Assembly: GCF_019956555.1 (NCBI RefSeq)
Contig: NZ_JAHBDQ010000009.1
Coordinates: forward strand, 1-64,000
Length of the DNA stretch: 64,000 bases
Direction: 5' to 3'
Source: Pseudomonas sp. A-RE-19
GTDB lineage: Bacteria; Pseudomonadota; Gammaproteobacteria; Pseudomonadales; Pseudomonadaceae
The translations under genes were made by a program, and so were the position numbers. Of this stretch, positions 17,702 to 26,757 are shown one piece after another. Within the stretch, counting starts at the first letter, position 1, and each line of letters opens with the position of its first letter. The notes beneath the pieces are model-generated. The model searched no databases. It was not told where the DNA came from and saw nothing but the letters and a program-made list of their open reading frames with translations.

Positions 17702-18348
17702 TTCGAGGCCTCCGGCAAGGCCAGCCAAAAAAAGGATGCACATTGTGCCTTCACTTGCCACATATCGAAAGAGCAGAAAGCCCAGTTCGCTGAGTCGCCC
17801 TGAATTGGATCCAGGTGCCGGCGTCACCGGCAGCTTAATCGGCGGTCAGTCAGTGCTGTCCAGATTGAGGTATAGCTGGGCGCCGCGCCATTGAATGCTG
17901 CCGGGTCTTCACGGTGACGAACATATTGATGCGGTCGTGAATTTCCAGGAGAGCATGGCGAAAAGGTACATGCGGGATGCTAGTGATGCGGATCAGAATC
18001 GAAGAAGCGAGCACGCCCGAAGGCTGGCTTGTCTGGATAGATGCAGGGGGCGTTGTGGTTGAGCCGTCTCAAGGTGCCGTCTTCGAGACATAAACATCAG
18101 TCATCGTTTTGTAACCTTCCGATAGCAATACTCTAGCCATTCAACGCCTGCTGTTTTTTCTGCTGCCACTTCAGGCAGCTTTTTTTTGCCCGATGATTTT
18201 GGCAGCAGCTTTGCCAGCTTCGGTCAGCCCGGCGGGCTGGGTGATGTCGCGCTCAACCGGCTCCGCCTGTGGCGGCAACAATTGCCTGGCCCGGCGCCCT
18301 CCCCTGAACTACAGGGTTCTGCCGTAAAACGGTGCCAGCTTGCCGAAG
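17702..18348. other. Intergenic region upstream of nspC, with an orphan plus-strand terminator
   Basis: No gene is supported. The part next to 17701 should hold the nspC promoter. On the plus strand a 35-codon frame starts at ATG 17955 (AGGAGAGC just before it) and ends at 18062; a strong terminator follows at 18162-18187 although no plus-strand gene is annotated. This may mark a small RNA or a short peptide gene. Confidence 0.5.
18162..18187 (+). terminator. Orphan Rho-independent terminator
   Basis: GCTGCC (18162-18167), loop ACTTCA and GGCAGC (18174-18179) are followed by eight T. It faces right, convergent with the GGDEF-EAL gene whose stop is at 18349, and no annotated plus-strand gene precedes it. 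Confidence 0.75.
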
Positions 18349-21300
18349 TCATTGATGCCCGGGCATTGGACTGCTTGGGCGTTTTACATCGCGTTTTCGC
18401 CTTACCGAGTCAGGGCTCGCAATACGGCTCGGTTGAGGCAATCGGGGCGTACGCAGTAACAGACTGATTTCATCGCAGCTGACCGCTTTGCTGAAAAAGT
18501 GGCCCTGAATTTCATCGCAGCCGTTTTCACGCAGGAAGGTTTGCTGCGCTTCGGTTTCGACACCTTCGGCAATGACCTTGAGGTTCAGTTTGTGCCCCAG
18601 CGAAATCACTGCGGTGGCGATGGCTTTGTCGTTCTCGTTGTCGGGCAGATCGCGCACGAAAGACTGGTCGATCTTGAGTCTCGCGATCGGGAAACTTTTC
18701 AATGCCGCGAGGCTGGAGTAGCCGGTACCGAAGTCGTCGATCGAGAGGCTGATTCCCATTGATTGCAGTTGCTTCATTTTGCTGATGGCTTGCTGAAGGT
18801 CTTGCATGATCAGACTTTCGGTCAGCTCCAGCTCAAGGTACTTCGGGTCCAGTCCGGTTTCTTGCAAGGCATGCATCACCCGGTCGATCAGGTCCCTTTC
18901 AATGAACTGGCGTGCTGAAATATTCACCGACATGGTGATCGGCGGACAGCCCGCATCCTGCCAGTCTTTGTTCTGTCTGCACGCGGCATGAATCACCCAG
19001 TCGCCGATGGGCACGATCAACCCGGTCTCTTCGGCCTGCGGAATGAATTTGATTGGAGACACCATGCCGAGCTCGGGGTGCTGCCAGCGGATCAGTGCCT
19101 CTACGCCGATAATCTGACCTGACTGCAAATCCACCTGTGGCTGGTACAGCAGCAGGAACTCGTCATGGTTGAGAGCGTTTCGAAGCCCGTCTTGCATGGC
19201 GAGCTTGCCCTGATTCTTGTTATTCATCTCGCTCGTATAGAACTGGTAACTGTTGCGACCCAGCTCCTTGGCCCGGTACATGGCCGCGTCCGCGTTGCTG
19301 AGCAACGTGTCGGTATCGCCGCCGTCTGCAGGATAGGTGGCCAACCCCATGCTGCAGGTGACATGGAGTGTATGTCCGCTGAGCTGAATCGGTTGCAGGA
19401 TGGCTTCCTGGATTTTGTGCAGGGCTGGAGTCACGCCGTCGAGGTCTGAGGGCTGGTCGAACAGGATGATCACAAACTCGTCGCCACCCAGTCGCACGAC
19501 GGTGTCGGTGCGGCGCACACACTCCAGCATGCGCTGGGCGACGGTTTTCAGCAGTTCGTCTCCGGCACTGTGCCCAAGGCTGTCATTCACCAGCTTGAAT
19601 TTGTCCAGATCAAGAAACACCACCGTCACCAGCCGGTTGTAGCGCTGCGCATAAAGTATTGCCTGCTTGAGACGGTCTTCGAGCAGTGTGCGATTCGGCA
19701 ACCCGGTCAGTGCGTCATGGTCGCCCATATAGCGAATGCGCTTTTCGGTCAGTTGGCGTTCTATCGCAATGCCGGCAAGAGGTGTCGCCATGTCGATCAG
19801 TCGCGTCTCGGTCGAGCTAGGGCTGCGTATGGTGTTGGAATACAAGGCAAACGTACCCAATACCTTTCGCTCATGGGACAGAATCGGCGTCGACCAGCAG
19901 GCGCGAAATCCATAGGGCGCAGCGGCTGAACGGTACTCCTCCCACAGCGGATCCAGCTCGATATCCGTGACGATGACCGGCTCTCGTCGATACACCGCGG
20001 TGCCACATGAACCGACGTTCGGACCGATCGCAATCCCGTCAATGAGCTGGTTATAGGCTTTCGGCAAGCTGGGGGCCGCCCCGTGCAGCAGGTGCTTGCC
20101 ATCCTCATCCAGCACCAGGATGGACACCATCATCCCCTCCAGTTGCGACTCGACCAGGTGAGCCAGGCTGTCGAGGACTTCTGCAAGCTCGGTGCTCCTG
20201 GCGATCAGCTCCAGGACATGACCTTGTCCGGCACGGATGACGGCTTCTTGCTCTAGTCGGTTGTTTTGCACGGCGAGCCGCTCTGTGGCGATACTCAATT
20301 GGACGGTTTTTTTTTCCAGCTGGAGTCGGTCTTTGAGGAATTGATTCACCGCGCGAGCCATGTTGCCGATCTCGTCCTTCCCGTGTTCGGCCATCATCAA
20401 ATGCGTTTTGTCAGTGTGTTCCTGACGCAATTGCCGGCTTATTTCATTCAGGCGCACGAGCACATGACGGCCCATGAAGACCCGGGTCACGAACCAGGCG
20501 AACACCAGGCTGGCGCCCAACATGATCAACACCCATTGCTGGCTACGATTTGAGGCCTCGACCAGGCGCTGCACGGCTTCGCGATACTCTTCGGTGTAAG
20601 CATTGGATTGCGCACGGGCCACCGCGACCAGAACCCCGGCCTCATCCTTCAGTTCCTCATTGAAGCGCTGTATCACGTTGTGCTGATTGATGAGCCTCAG
20701 TCGCAGGGAAAAGAGATCGGGCGTCTGCACATCAGCCTCGGGTAACTTGCCTGCGGTGCGTGACAGGCGCTCATATCGGGTCCGCAGCCGTTGCACGGCA
20801 TCACTGTCAACAGCCTGCGGCAGATCGAAAAGTAACACCGCCAGTTCCAGGCTGGCCCGGGTCTGGGTCGCGGTTAACCGGGCGGAGTGATCCTCCAGGG
20901 CTTGTTCGAAGGTGACCTCGGTTTGCAGCAGGCTTTCTCGCAGCTGCGCAACGATGTTGGCGGTATTGCGGAACATCTGACTCGACTGATGCATGTCGAG
21001 TATCGCCACGCCACTGTTCGCGGCAGTCAGCTGCTGCACCAGTTGATCAAGGGCTTCAAGCTGTTCGACGGTCGCCGCGTAGCTTGCACGCAGGGTGTCG
21101 GGGGAGCGGGTTGTCAGAAGCTGATCGGTCTGGTGTTCGATCAGCAAGGTACGCTGCAGCATGTCTTGCCCATCTTGCATGCGGACCAGTCGTTCATCCG
21201 TCAGCTGGCGGGTGGCGCTGTTTGACGTGCGCAACGCGTAGACCGCAGTGGCACCACCCGCCAGGATCAGCAGCGCCAGCGTCAGAAACGCCAGTGTGAA

Positions 21301-21372
21301 CTGTGCGCGCAGCGATTGCGGCAATAGCTGGCGTCCGAGCCGGGAAGTAACGTCCACTGTCAGGGGTTCCAT
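18349..21372 (-). CDS. Membrane GAF-GGDEF-EAL protein (c-di-GMP synthesis/degradation)
   Basis: This 1007-residue inner-membrane protein turns over c-di-GMP. Helix 1 is at about residues 25-45, a periplasmic alpha-helical sensor spans 46-280, helix 2 is at 281-299, and a HAMP-like region follows. A GAF domain (about 390-540, with GPNVGSCGTAVYRREPVIVTD) precedes GGDEF at 629-633 (RLGGDEF). An RxxD inhibitory site (RRTD) lies 5 residues before GGDEF. The EAL domain follows with VEALIRW and DDFGTGYSS. Both catalytic signatures look intact, so either activity may dominate. Its start overlaps the stop of the upstream periplasmic binding protein by 13 bases, implying coupled translation and a ligand-sensing pair. 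Confidence 0.93.
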   Translation of the reverse strand: MEPLTVDVTSRLGRQLLPQSLRAQFTLAFLTLALLILAGGATAVYALRTSNSATRQLTDERLVRMQDGQDMLQRTLLIEHQTDQLLTTRSPDTLRASYAATVEQLEALDQLVQQLTAANSGVAILDMHQSSQMFRNTANIVAQLRESLLQTEVTFEQALEDHSARLTATQTRASLELAVLLFDLPQAVDSDAVQRLRTRYERLSRTAGKLPEADVQTPDLFSLRLRLINQHNVIQRFNEELKDEAGVLVAVARAQSNAYTEEYREAVQRLVEASNRSQQWVLIMLGASLVFAWFVTRVFMGRHVLVRLNEISRQLRQEHTDKTHLMMAEHGKDEIGNMARAVNQFLKDRLQLEKKTVQLSIATERLAVQNNRLEQEAVIRAGQGHVLELIARSTELAEVLDSLAHLVESQLEGMMVSILVLDEDGKHLLHGAAPSLPKAYNQLIDGIAIGPNVGSCGTAVYRREPVIVTDIELDPLWEEYRSAAAPYGFRACWSTPILSHERKVLGTFALYSNTIRSPSSTETRLIDMATPLAGIAIERQLTEKRIRYMGDHDALTGLPNRTLLEDRLKQAILYAQRYNRLVTVVFLDLDKFKLVNDSLGHSAGDELLKTVAQRMLECVRRTDTVVRLGGDEFVIILFDQPSDLDGVTPALHKIQEAILQPIQLSGHTLHVTCSMGLATYPADGGDTDTLLSNADAAMYRAKELGRNSYQFYTSEMNNKNQGKLAMQDGLRNALNHDEFLLLYQPQVDLQSGQIIGVEALIRWQHPELGMVSPIKFIPQAEETGLIVPIGDWVIHAACRQNKDWQDAGCPPITMSVNISARQFIERDLIDRVMHALQETGLDPKYLELELTESLIMQDLQQAISKMKQLQSMGISLSIDDFGTGYSSLAALKSFPIARLKIDQSFVRDLPDNENDKAIATAVISLGHKLNLKVIAEGVETEAQQTFLRENGCDEIQGHFFSKAVSCDEISLLLRTPRLPQPSRIASPDSVRRKRDVKRPSSPMPGHQ

Positions 21373-22547
21373 TGATGGCGATAGATGTCTCGATAGCCAT
21401 TGTCAGGGTCGTACTGGAATTTCTTCCCGCCGTCGAAGGCGATATTGTCGGCATTGACCAAGTGAATCGGTGCTACGAAGCCGCTCACCGGCTGACCTGC
21501 AAACAGCCGGTTCAATTCATCCATCACTTGCCAGCCATGCAGGTTGAGCGGCTCGGCCACGGTGACGGTCTGGTAGGTTTTTGCCTGTATGCGCAAGAAA
21601 GCCGAAGCGCTGCCATCACCGGCAGACAACAGACTGATGCCGTCGCTGGGTATTGCGGCGTTGGTCAATGAGGTAATCGAGTAGTCGAAATAGATATCGT
21701 TGATGGCCAGCGTGTGGGTCCAGCGCTTGCCATAGCGCTGAAGCAGCTCCTTGGTGATCGCCGGCATCTTTTCGCCACTTTCGGAGATCGCGACATCGCG
21801 CACTTCCAGCAACGTACATTCCCGACAGCCCCGAATGACATTTTCCATGGCCTTGGCTTTCGCCATGGCGATGCTGAACCTGGAGTCGGTCAGGATGACC
21901 ACGCCGGCGTGTCCGTTTGACTGCGCCACTGCCGCCATGGCCGTGAGGCGAGCCACTTCGAGCGGGTCGGTCGTGACATTCATGGCCACCGGCGTGCCGT
22001 CAATCGGCCCGGGGTGTGCCCCGGCGTGCCAGCCAACCACCGGCACATCCCTGTTGGCGAAGAGGATCAGCGCCGCATTGTTCTCAAGGGCATCGGAGCC
22101 GCACAGAATGAGGCCGTCGGGTTTCGCGGCCAGGGCATCGGAAAAGGCCTTTGCGCGCCCGGCCGATGACCCGGCGCCATCGAATATCTTCAGCGTCCAG
22201 CCCATCGCCTTGGCTGCCTCGCGAGCGCCCTGCGCAACACCGACAATTCCTCCATTACGCAAATCTTCTGCGACAAAGGCGATGTTCTTGCCCCGCGGCG
22301 CTTGCGGGCCGGATTCAGGGCCGCTCCAGCGAACGGCTTCGAGGGTGGCCCTGGAAACGATTTCCTGCGCTTGAATCACCGTAACCGTGGCGTTTTCGCC
22401 ACCCGCTTCGGCTGGCAGGTTCTGGCCGTATCCGGGAGTTGCCGCGAAAAGACAGGAAACCGTAATTGAAGCCACCCAGAGTCGCCAAGTTCGATCACCG
22501 CATGTGATGCCGGGTCTGGAGCCGATAACGCGATCATAGTCTGGCAT
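21360..22547 (-). CDS. Periplasmic sugar-binding-like protein (RbsB/type 1 fold), partner of the GGDEF-EAL protein
   Basis: This 395-residue exported protein resembles ribose/galactose-type binding proteins. ATG 22547 (MPDYDRVIG) is preferred because AGGGA lies at the right distance; a second ATG 18 bases earlier lacks this. The signal segment is LWVASITVSCLFAATPGYG. Family marks are GKNIAFVAEDLRNGGIVGVAQG, AKPDGLILCGSD and VPVVGWHAG. No ABC permease or ATPase is nearby. Instead it overlaps the c-di-GMP protein gene by 13 bases, so it probably presents a ligand to that protein's periplasmic domain. The ligand is unknown. Confidence 0.87.
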   Translation of the reverse strand: MPDYDRVIGSRPGITCGDRTWRLWVASITVSCLFAATPGYGQNLPAEAGGENATVTVIQAQEIVSRATLEAVRWSGPESGPQAPRGKNIAFVAEDLRNGGIVGVAQGAREAAKAMGWTLKIFDGAGSSAGRAKAFSDALAAKPDGLILCGSDALENNAALILFANRDVPVVGWHAGAHPGPIDGTPVAMNVTTDPLEVARLTAMAAVAQSNGHAGVVILTDSRFSIAMAKAKAMENVIRGCRECTLLEVRDVAISESGEKMPAITKELLQRYGKRWTHTLAINDIYFDYSITSLTNAAIPSDGISLLSAGDGSASAFLRIQAKTYQTVTVAEPLNLHGWQVMDELNRLFAGQPVSGFVAPIHLVNADNIAFDGGKKFQYDPDNGYRDIYRHQWNP

Positions 22548-22764
22548 GGCGTCCCTTTTTGCCAAAGAGTGCAGCGTTCACTATCCGAAAGGATAGTCGG
22601 TTCTGCCGTCATCAGGTCTTTTGTGGGTAACGTGCGCGAACTTTAGTCCTGAACATTCAGGAAATGGGACAGGGTCCTTGGCACAACAAAAGGACGAAGG
22701 CCAATTGCATCGTTGACTACATTGAGTGGTTTTACAAGGCTTCGACTTTGCATAAACACCAGGC

Positions 22765-22786
22765 AAAAAAAAGGCGCCCGCAGCGC
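22765..22786 (-). terminator. Probable terminator of the LysR gene
   Basis: On the minus strand AAAGCGC-TGCGG-GCGCCTTT forms a short stem with one bulge, followed by a run of T. It lies about 60 bases beyond the LysR stop. Confidence 0.45.
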
Positions 22787-22843
22787 TTTTGTGTTTCTGG
22801 AACGTCTCGACAGAGCTTTACCGACGCGCAAAGCTCAAAAAAC

Positions 22844-23785
22844 TTATGTTGTATGTCCTTCCCTGGAGAGCCAAAGGGTCGCCTCTTTCCAAGCTCCAGT
22901 GGTAACAAGCTCTTCCAGGGTCTCCAGCAAAATCTTTTCCCAGCTGAGCGCCAAACGGCTGCTGCGACGGTCTTTGAGCGTTGTCAGTGAAACAGTCGAT
23001 CGGATCCCCGGTCGTTCAATGGCGTGTCCAACCAATGTTCCTTTTGCGACATCCTCTTGAACCGCCGCATGCGCAAGGATTGAATACCCCATTCCTTCGG
23101 CAACCAATCGCTTGGTCAAGCCCACGCTGTCCACGTCAAATATGACGTTGAGCTGGAAACCATTCTGTGCCGCCACCTGCTCAATCAGCCGACGATTGCT
23201 ATGGGGCAATCCCGGAAGGATCAATGGGAACTCCGCAAGCCCCGTTATGCGAACCGACCTCGAGATCTCACCGGGCGGCCCCACCAGCACCATTCGTTCA
23301 CTGAATAACGGTCTTACATCGAAAGCCTCTAGCAATGGTTGGTTGTAAACCACGGCTACCTGGATGCGTCCGTCCAGCAGCCATTCTTGCAAGGAGGTGC
23401 TTAATCCTTCCAATACATGAAGTGAAGCTTTTGGCCAACGTTCGTGAAAACGACGAATAAGTTGTGGGCCCACGATGGTTCCGATCGCAGGAGGCAGACC
23501 TATCGCCAGATGACCACGCTCCTCAGCTGCACTGTTGCGAACATGGTCAGTGGTTTCTTCCATATAACGCAGCATGACTTCAGCGCGTTCGAGCAATCGT
23601 GATCCTGCAGCGGTCAGCTCGACACCTCGTCCATGGCGAATAAAAAGTTCGACTTGAAGCTGCTCCTCCAGTTTGGCGATCTGCCGGCTCAACGCTGGCT
23701 GGGCAATGAAAAGCTGTTTAGCCGCCCGACTGAAGCCACCGCACTGGGCGACCTTAACAAAGGAACGAAGCTCTCTAATATCCAT
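22844..23785 (-). CDS. LysR-family regulator of the adjacent catabolic cluster
   Basis: This 313-residue regulator has an N-terminal winged helix (MDIRELRSFVKVAQCGGFSR, then LFIAQPALSRQIAKLEEQLQ) and a co-inducer domain (GHLAIGLPPAIGTIVGPQLI and GMGYSILAHAAV). ATG 23785 is preferred because GGTGAG lies 5 bases upstream; ATG 23797 is in frame but has no ribosome site. The layout resembles the Nac/CbnR side of the family. It is divergent from the DctA-like transporter gene, the classic LysR arrangement, so it probably controls genes from 23952 rightward. Confidence 0.9.
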   Translation of the reverse strand: MDIRELRSFVKVAQCGGFSRAAKQLFIAQPALSRQIAKLEEQLQVELFIRHGRGVELTAAGSRLLERAEVMLRYMEETTDHVRNSAAEERGHLAIGLPPAIGTIVGPQLIRRFHERWPKASLHVLEGLSTSLQEWLLDGRIQVAVVYNQPLLEAFDVRPLFSERMVLVGPPGEISRSVRITGLAEFPLILPGLPHSNRRLIEQVAAQNGFQLNVIFDVDSVGLTKRLVAEGMGYSILAHAAVQEDVAKGTLVGHAIERPGIRSTVSLTTLKDRRSSRLALSWEKILLETLEELVTTGAWKEATLWLSREGHTT

Positions 23786-23825
23786 CACGCTCACCATGCC
23801 GTACGAGCATAGCTTTTTATCAAAA

Positions 23826-23861
23826 TAAGGTTTTTGTGCCTAGCCTTAGTTTTTTCTATGC
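23826..23861 (+). promoter_or_regulatory. Candidate LysR site and promoter between the regulator and the transporter
   Basis: TAAGG-N13-CCTTA (23826-23848) is an inverted repeat with LysR-like spacing. TTGTGC and TATGCT form a weak -35/-10 pair with a 16-base spacer overlapping it. The support is the pattern and the divergent layout only. Confidence 0.3.
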
Positions 23862-23951
23862 TCCCAACAGATACCTCGAAACCGGGGACTGGCCATCTCC
23901 GTGTGCAACATCACAAGAACAATTACGCCCGATATAGGGCGAGGAAATGCC

Positions 23952-25292
23952 ATGAATCAGTTGAAGAAGCTCCACGTGCAAGTGCTGATAGCGCTTGTTG
24001 CTGCGGTTGTACTAGGGTTCGCGGCGCCTGAATGGGCCATGGCCATGAAGCCCCTCGGCCAAGCGTTTATCGCGCTGCTGAAGATGATGCTCGCGCCGAT
24101 TGTCTTTGTGACGCTCGTGCACGGCCTGACCCATGTCCAGGACATGCGCAAATTGGGCCGTCTGGGCATCAAGTCGCTTATCTATTTTGAAGTCGTCAGC
24201 ACCGTTGCGATGCTCATTGGCTTCGTACTCGTGAACGTCGTTCAACCTGGTGTAGGTCTCCACGCGACGGGCATGAACGAATCAAGCGAAGCGATCAAGG
24301 CTACCGCTGCCGCTGGCAGTGTCTCCATGGTCAACTATCTGCTGGGGCTTATCCCGCACACCCTTGTCGATGCTTTCGCCAAAGGGGACATCATCCAGGT
24401 TTTGATCATCTCTGTTTTGGCTGGTATTGCGATCAACCGCGTTTGTGGCCCGGACTCGGTTGCTGTAAAGGCGATTGGTGAGGCGCAGAGCATCCTCTTC
24501 AAAATGCTCAGCTTCATCATGAAGTTGGCCCCTCTGGGTGCATTCGGAGCCATGGCAGCCGCGATTGGCAGCTACGGCGGCGACACGCTGCTCTATCTTC
24601 TGAAGTTGATTGCCGTTTATTACGCTGCTTCGCTGATCTTCGTATTCGGTATCCTGGGGTCGATCAGCTGGTCGATTGGCCTACCGTTCGGCAGCGTTTT
24701 ACGCCTGATTCGCGATGAAATCCTGCTGGTGTTCGGCACGGCATCCGGTGAAGTGGTATTTCCGCGTTTGATTGAAAAACTCCAGCGCAGCGGCTGTGAT
24801 GAGGTCGTTGTCGGCTTCGTACTTCCAGCCGGCTACAGCTTCAATCTCGACGGCACTGCGATTTACATGGCCGTTGCGATCGGTTTCATCGCACAAGCCA
24901 CCGACACGCCTTTCTCTCTGTTACAGCAGCTCGGCTTGCTGGCAATCCTGAGCATTACTTCCAAGGGCGGCACCACCGTTGCAGGCGGCGCTTTCATCAA
25001 ACTGGCCGCCACTCTGCAATCGGTGCAAACCCTGCCGCTGAGTGGTCTGGGTCTGCTGTTCGGTATTGACCGAATCATGGCTACCGCCACTGCGCTGACC
25101 AATATCGTCGGCAACACCATTGCAGTATTTGCAATTGCCCGGTGGGAAGGCGCGTTCACCCCTGCAGACTTTGAGCGCGAAACAGGCCGCAAGCCGAGCC
25201 GCAGTCTGCTACGTCCGCCTGTGATCGCAGCATCACGTGAGACTCCGCATGAGCCTACCCAGAAACCCCAAATTCAGTCCCAGCGCTCCTGA
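23952..25292 (+). CDS. DctA-like dicarboxylate/cation symporter (DAACS family)
   Basis: This 446-residue inner-membrane carrier probably imports the acid substrate or an intermediate of the cluster. ATG 23952 (MNQLKKLHVQVLIAL) has GAGGA 6 bases upstream; the frame extends 17 codons further without a ribosome site. Family marks are FIALLKMMLAPIVFVTLVHG, the re-entrant-loop motif TASGEVVFPRLIEKL (usually TSSSE), and the C-terminal substrate site FNLDGTAIYM. The length is usual for DctA. It is the first gene of a run of seven plus-strand genes with short gaps. Confidence 0.9.
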   Translation: MNQLKKLHVQVLIALVAAVVLGFAAPEWAMAMKPLGQAFIALLKMMLAPIVFVTLVHGLTHVQDMRKLGRLGIKSLIYFEVVSTVAMLIGFVLVNVVQPGVGLHATGMNESSEAIKATAAAGSVSMVNYLLGLIPHTLVDAFAKGDIIQVLIISVLAGIAINRVCGPDSVAVKAIGEAQSILFKMLSFIMKLAPLGAFGAMAAAIGSYGGDTLLYLLKLIAVYYAASLIFVFGILGSISWSIGLPFGSVLRLIRDEILLVFGTASGEVVFPRLIEKLQRSGCDEVVVGFVLPAGYSFNLDGTAIYMAVAIGFIAQATDTPFSLLQQLGLLAILSITSKGGTTVAGGAFIKLAATLQSVQTLPLSGLGLLFGIDRIMATATALTNIVGNTIAVFAIARWEGAFTPADFERETGRKPSRSLLRPPVIAASRETPHEPTQKPQIQSQRS

Positions 25293-25304
25293 CAGGAAAG
25301 CCCC

Positions 25305-25865
25305 ATGAATCGTCTGCCCCCTATTGACCCGAACAATCTCAGCGATGCGCAACGTCCTGTTTACGACCGCATTGCCAATGGCCCGCGCAAAGGCGTACGA
25401 GGCCCACTGGCTATCTGGCTTCACCGCCCCGAGCTGGCCGAATGTGCCCAGGCACTGGGACGTTACTGCCGCTACGACACGTGTTTGGAACCGCGCCTTT
25501 CGGAACTGGCGATATTGATGATGGGCCGTCATTGGCTGGCCGAATACGAATGGGCCGCACACAAGCCCTTCGCGCTCGAGGCGGGTCTGGCGTCGCACAT
25601 CATCGACGCTATCCGCGATGACCAGCAACCAGGGTTCGAAAATGCAGATGAAGCGCTGGTGTACCGCTTCGTTCGTGAATTACACGCTCAGCGTGGAATT
25701 AGCGACGCGCTCTACCGCGAATTTATCGATTGCCTGGGTACCGACGCGGCTGTCGACCTGGTCGGTATTGCCGGCTATTACACCCTGATTTCAATGACTA
25801 TCAAGGTGTTCGAAGTTCCGCCACCGGCTGGCGCGACTCCCGAACTGCCAACCACTATTAACTGA
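25305..25865 (+). CDS. Carboxymuconolactone decarboxylase-family protein
   Basis: This 186-residue protein belongs to the CMD/AhpD fold, whose members decarboxylate gamma-carboxymuconolactone or act as peroxidase-like enzymes. The region YCRYDTCLEPRLSELAILMMGRHWLAEYEWAAH carries the family core, and the Glu/Trp/His line-up of EYEWAAH matches CMD proteins. No CxxC motif is present, which argues against AhpD-type peroxidase activity. It starts 12 bases after the transporter and ends 10 bases before the SDR gene, so it is within one operon. The substrate is not identifiable. Confidence 0.82.
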   Translation: MNRLPPIDPNNLSDAQRPVYDRIANGPRKGVRGPLAIWLHRPELAECAQALGRYCRYDTCLEPRLSELAILMMGRHWLAEYEWAAHKPFALEAGLASHIIDAIRDDQQPGFENADEALVYRFVRELHAQRGISDALYREFIDCLGTDAAVDLVGIAGYYTLISMTIKVFEVPPPAGATPELPTTIN

Positions 25866-25875
25866 GGATTGCACC

Positions 25876-26694
25876 ATGACCGATATTCTTCCCACCAGTG
25901 ACCGTCTCAAAGACAAGGTTGCTATCGTCACCGGCGCCGGTTGTGTTGGCAGCGGTTGGGGTAATGGCCGTGCTGTAGCCGTACTTTTCGCCCTCGCTGG
26001 CGCTAAGGTTTTCGCGGTCGACCGCGACCTCAACGCAATGGAAGAAACCTTGGGCCGCATCCGCGAAGCTGGCGGTGAGGTGACTCCGTTTGCCTGCGAT
26101 GTAACGGATAGTCAGGCTGTCGCCGCCATGGTCGCGGCCTGCAAAGAGACCTATGGCACGGTCGATATTCTAGTCAACAACGTCGGCGGTTCCGCTGCCG
26201 GTGGCGCTGTCGCTTTGGCTGAAGATAAATTCGATGCTCAGATCGCCCTCAACCTCAGAAGTGTCTACCTGACCTGTAAGCATGTACTGCCTCTGATGGA
26301 AGCACAGAGCAGCGGTTCGATCATCAACACCGCATCAACTTCCGGCATCCGTTGGACTGGCTCAGCGCAAGTGGCTTATGCAGCGAGCAAGGCTGGCGTG
26401 ATACAGCTGTCTCGCGTCACCGCTGTGGAATATGCCCCTAAGGGCATCCGGGTGAACACCGTTGTGCCGGGCCAGCTTCATACACCAATGGTAGAGGTGC
26501 GCCTGGCTGGACAACGCACGGGCGGCGATGTCAGCAAACTGCTCGACACGCGTCTGGCACGCATTCCGCTGGGATTCATGGGTGATGGCCGAGACACAGC
26601 CTTTGCCGCCCTTTACCTGGCCAGTGATGAGGCCCGCTTCGTCACCGGGACGGAAATCATCGTCGACGGTGGCATGACCGCCCGCTGCGACTGA
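25876..26694 (+). CDS. SDR-family NAD(P)-dependent oxidoreductase
   Basis: This 272-residue Rossmann-fold enzyme oxidises or reduces an alcohol/ketone in the cluster's pathway. It has TGAGCVGSGWGNG at the nucleotide site (an unusual insertion-rich form of TGxxxGxG), DVTDSQAV, NNVGG, the catalytic block with STSG and YAASK, and PGQLHTPMV. A ribosome site precedes ATG 25876 (GAGGATTGCACC). The best guess for its job is dehydrogenation of a lactol or hydroxy acid, by analogy with neighbouring lactonases. Confidence 0.88.
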   Translation: MTDILPTSDRLKDKVAIVTGAGCVGSGWGNGRAVAVLFALAGAKVFAVDRDLNAMEETLGRIREAGGEVTPFACDVTDSQAVAAMVAACKETYGTVDILVNNVGGSAAGGAVALAEDKFDAQIALNLRSVYLTCKHVLPLMEAQSSGSIINTASTSGIRWTGSAQVAYAASKAGVIQLSRVTAVEYAPKGIRVNTVVPGQLHTPMVEVRLAGQRTGGDVSKLLDTRLARIPLGFMGDGRDTAFAALYLASDEARFVTGTEIIVDGGMTARCD

Positions 26695-26757
26695 TTCGCC
26701 ACAAGGGCTTCGCAGATCGAAGCCTCGTCCTTCTACAAAAACAAGAGTCAATCGACG

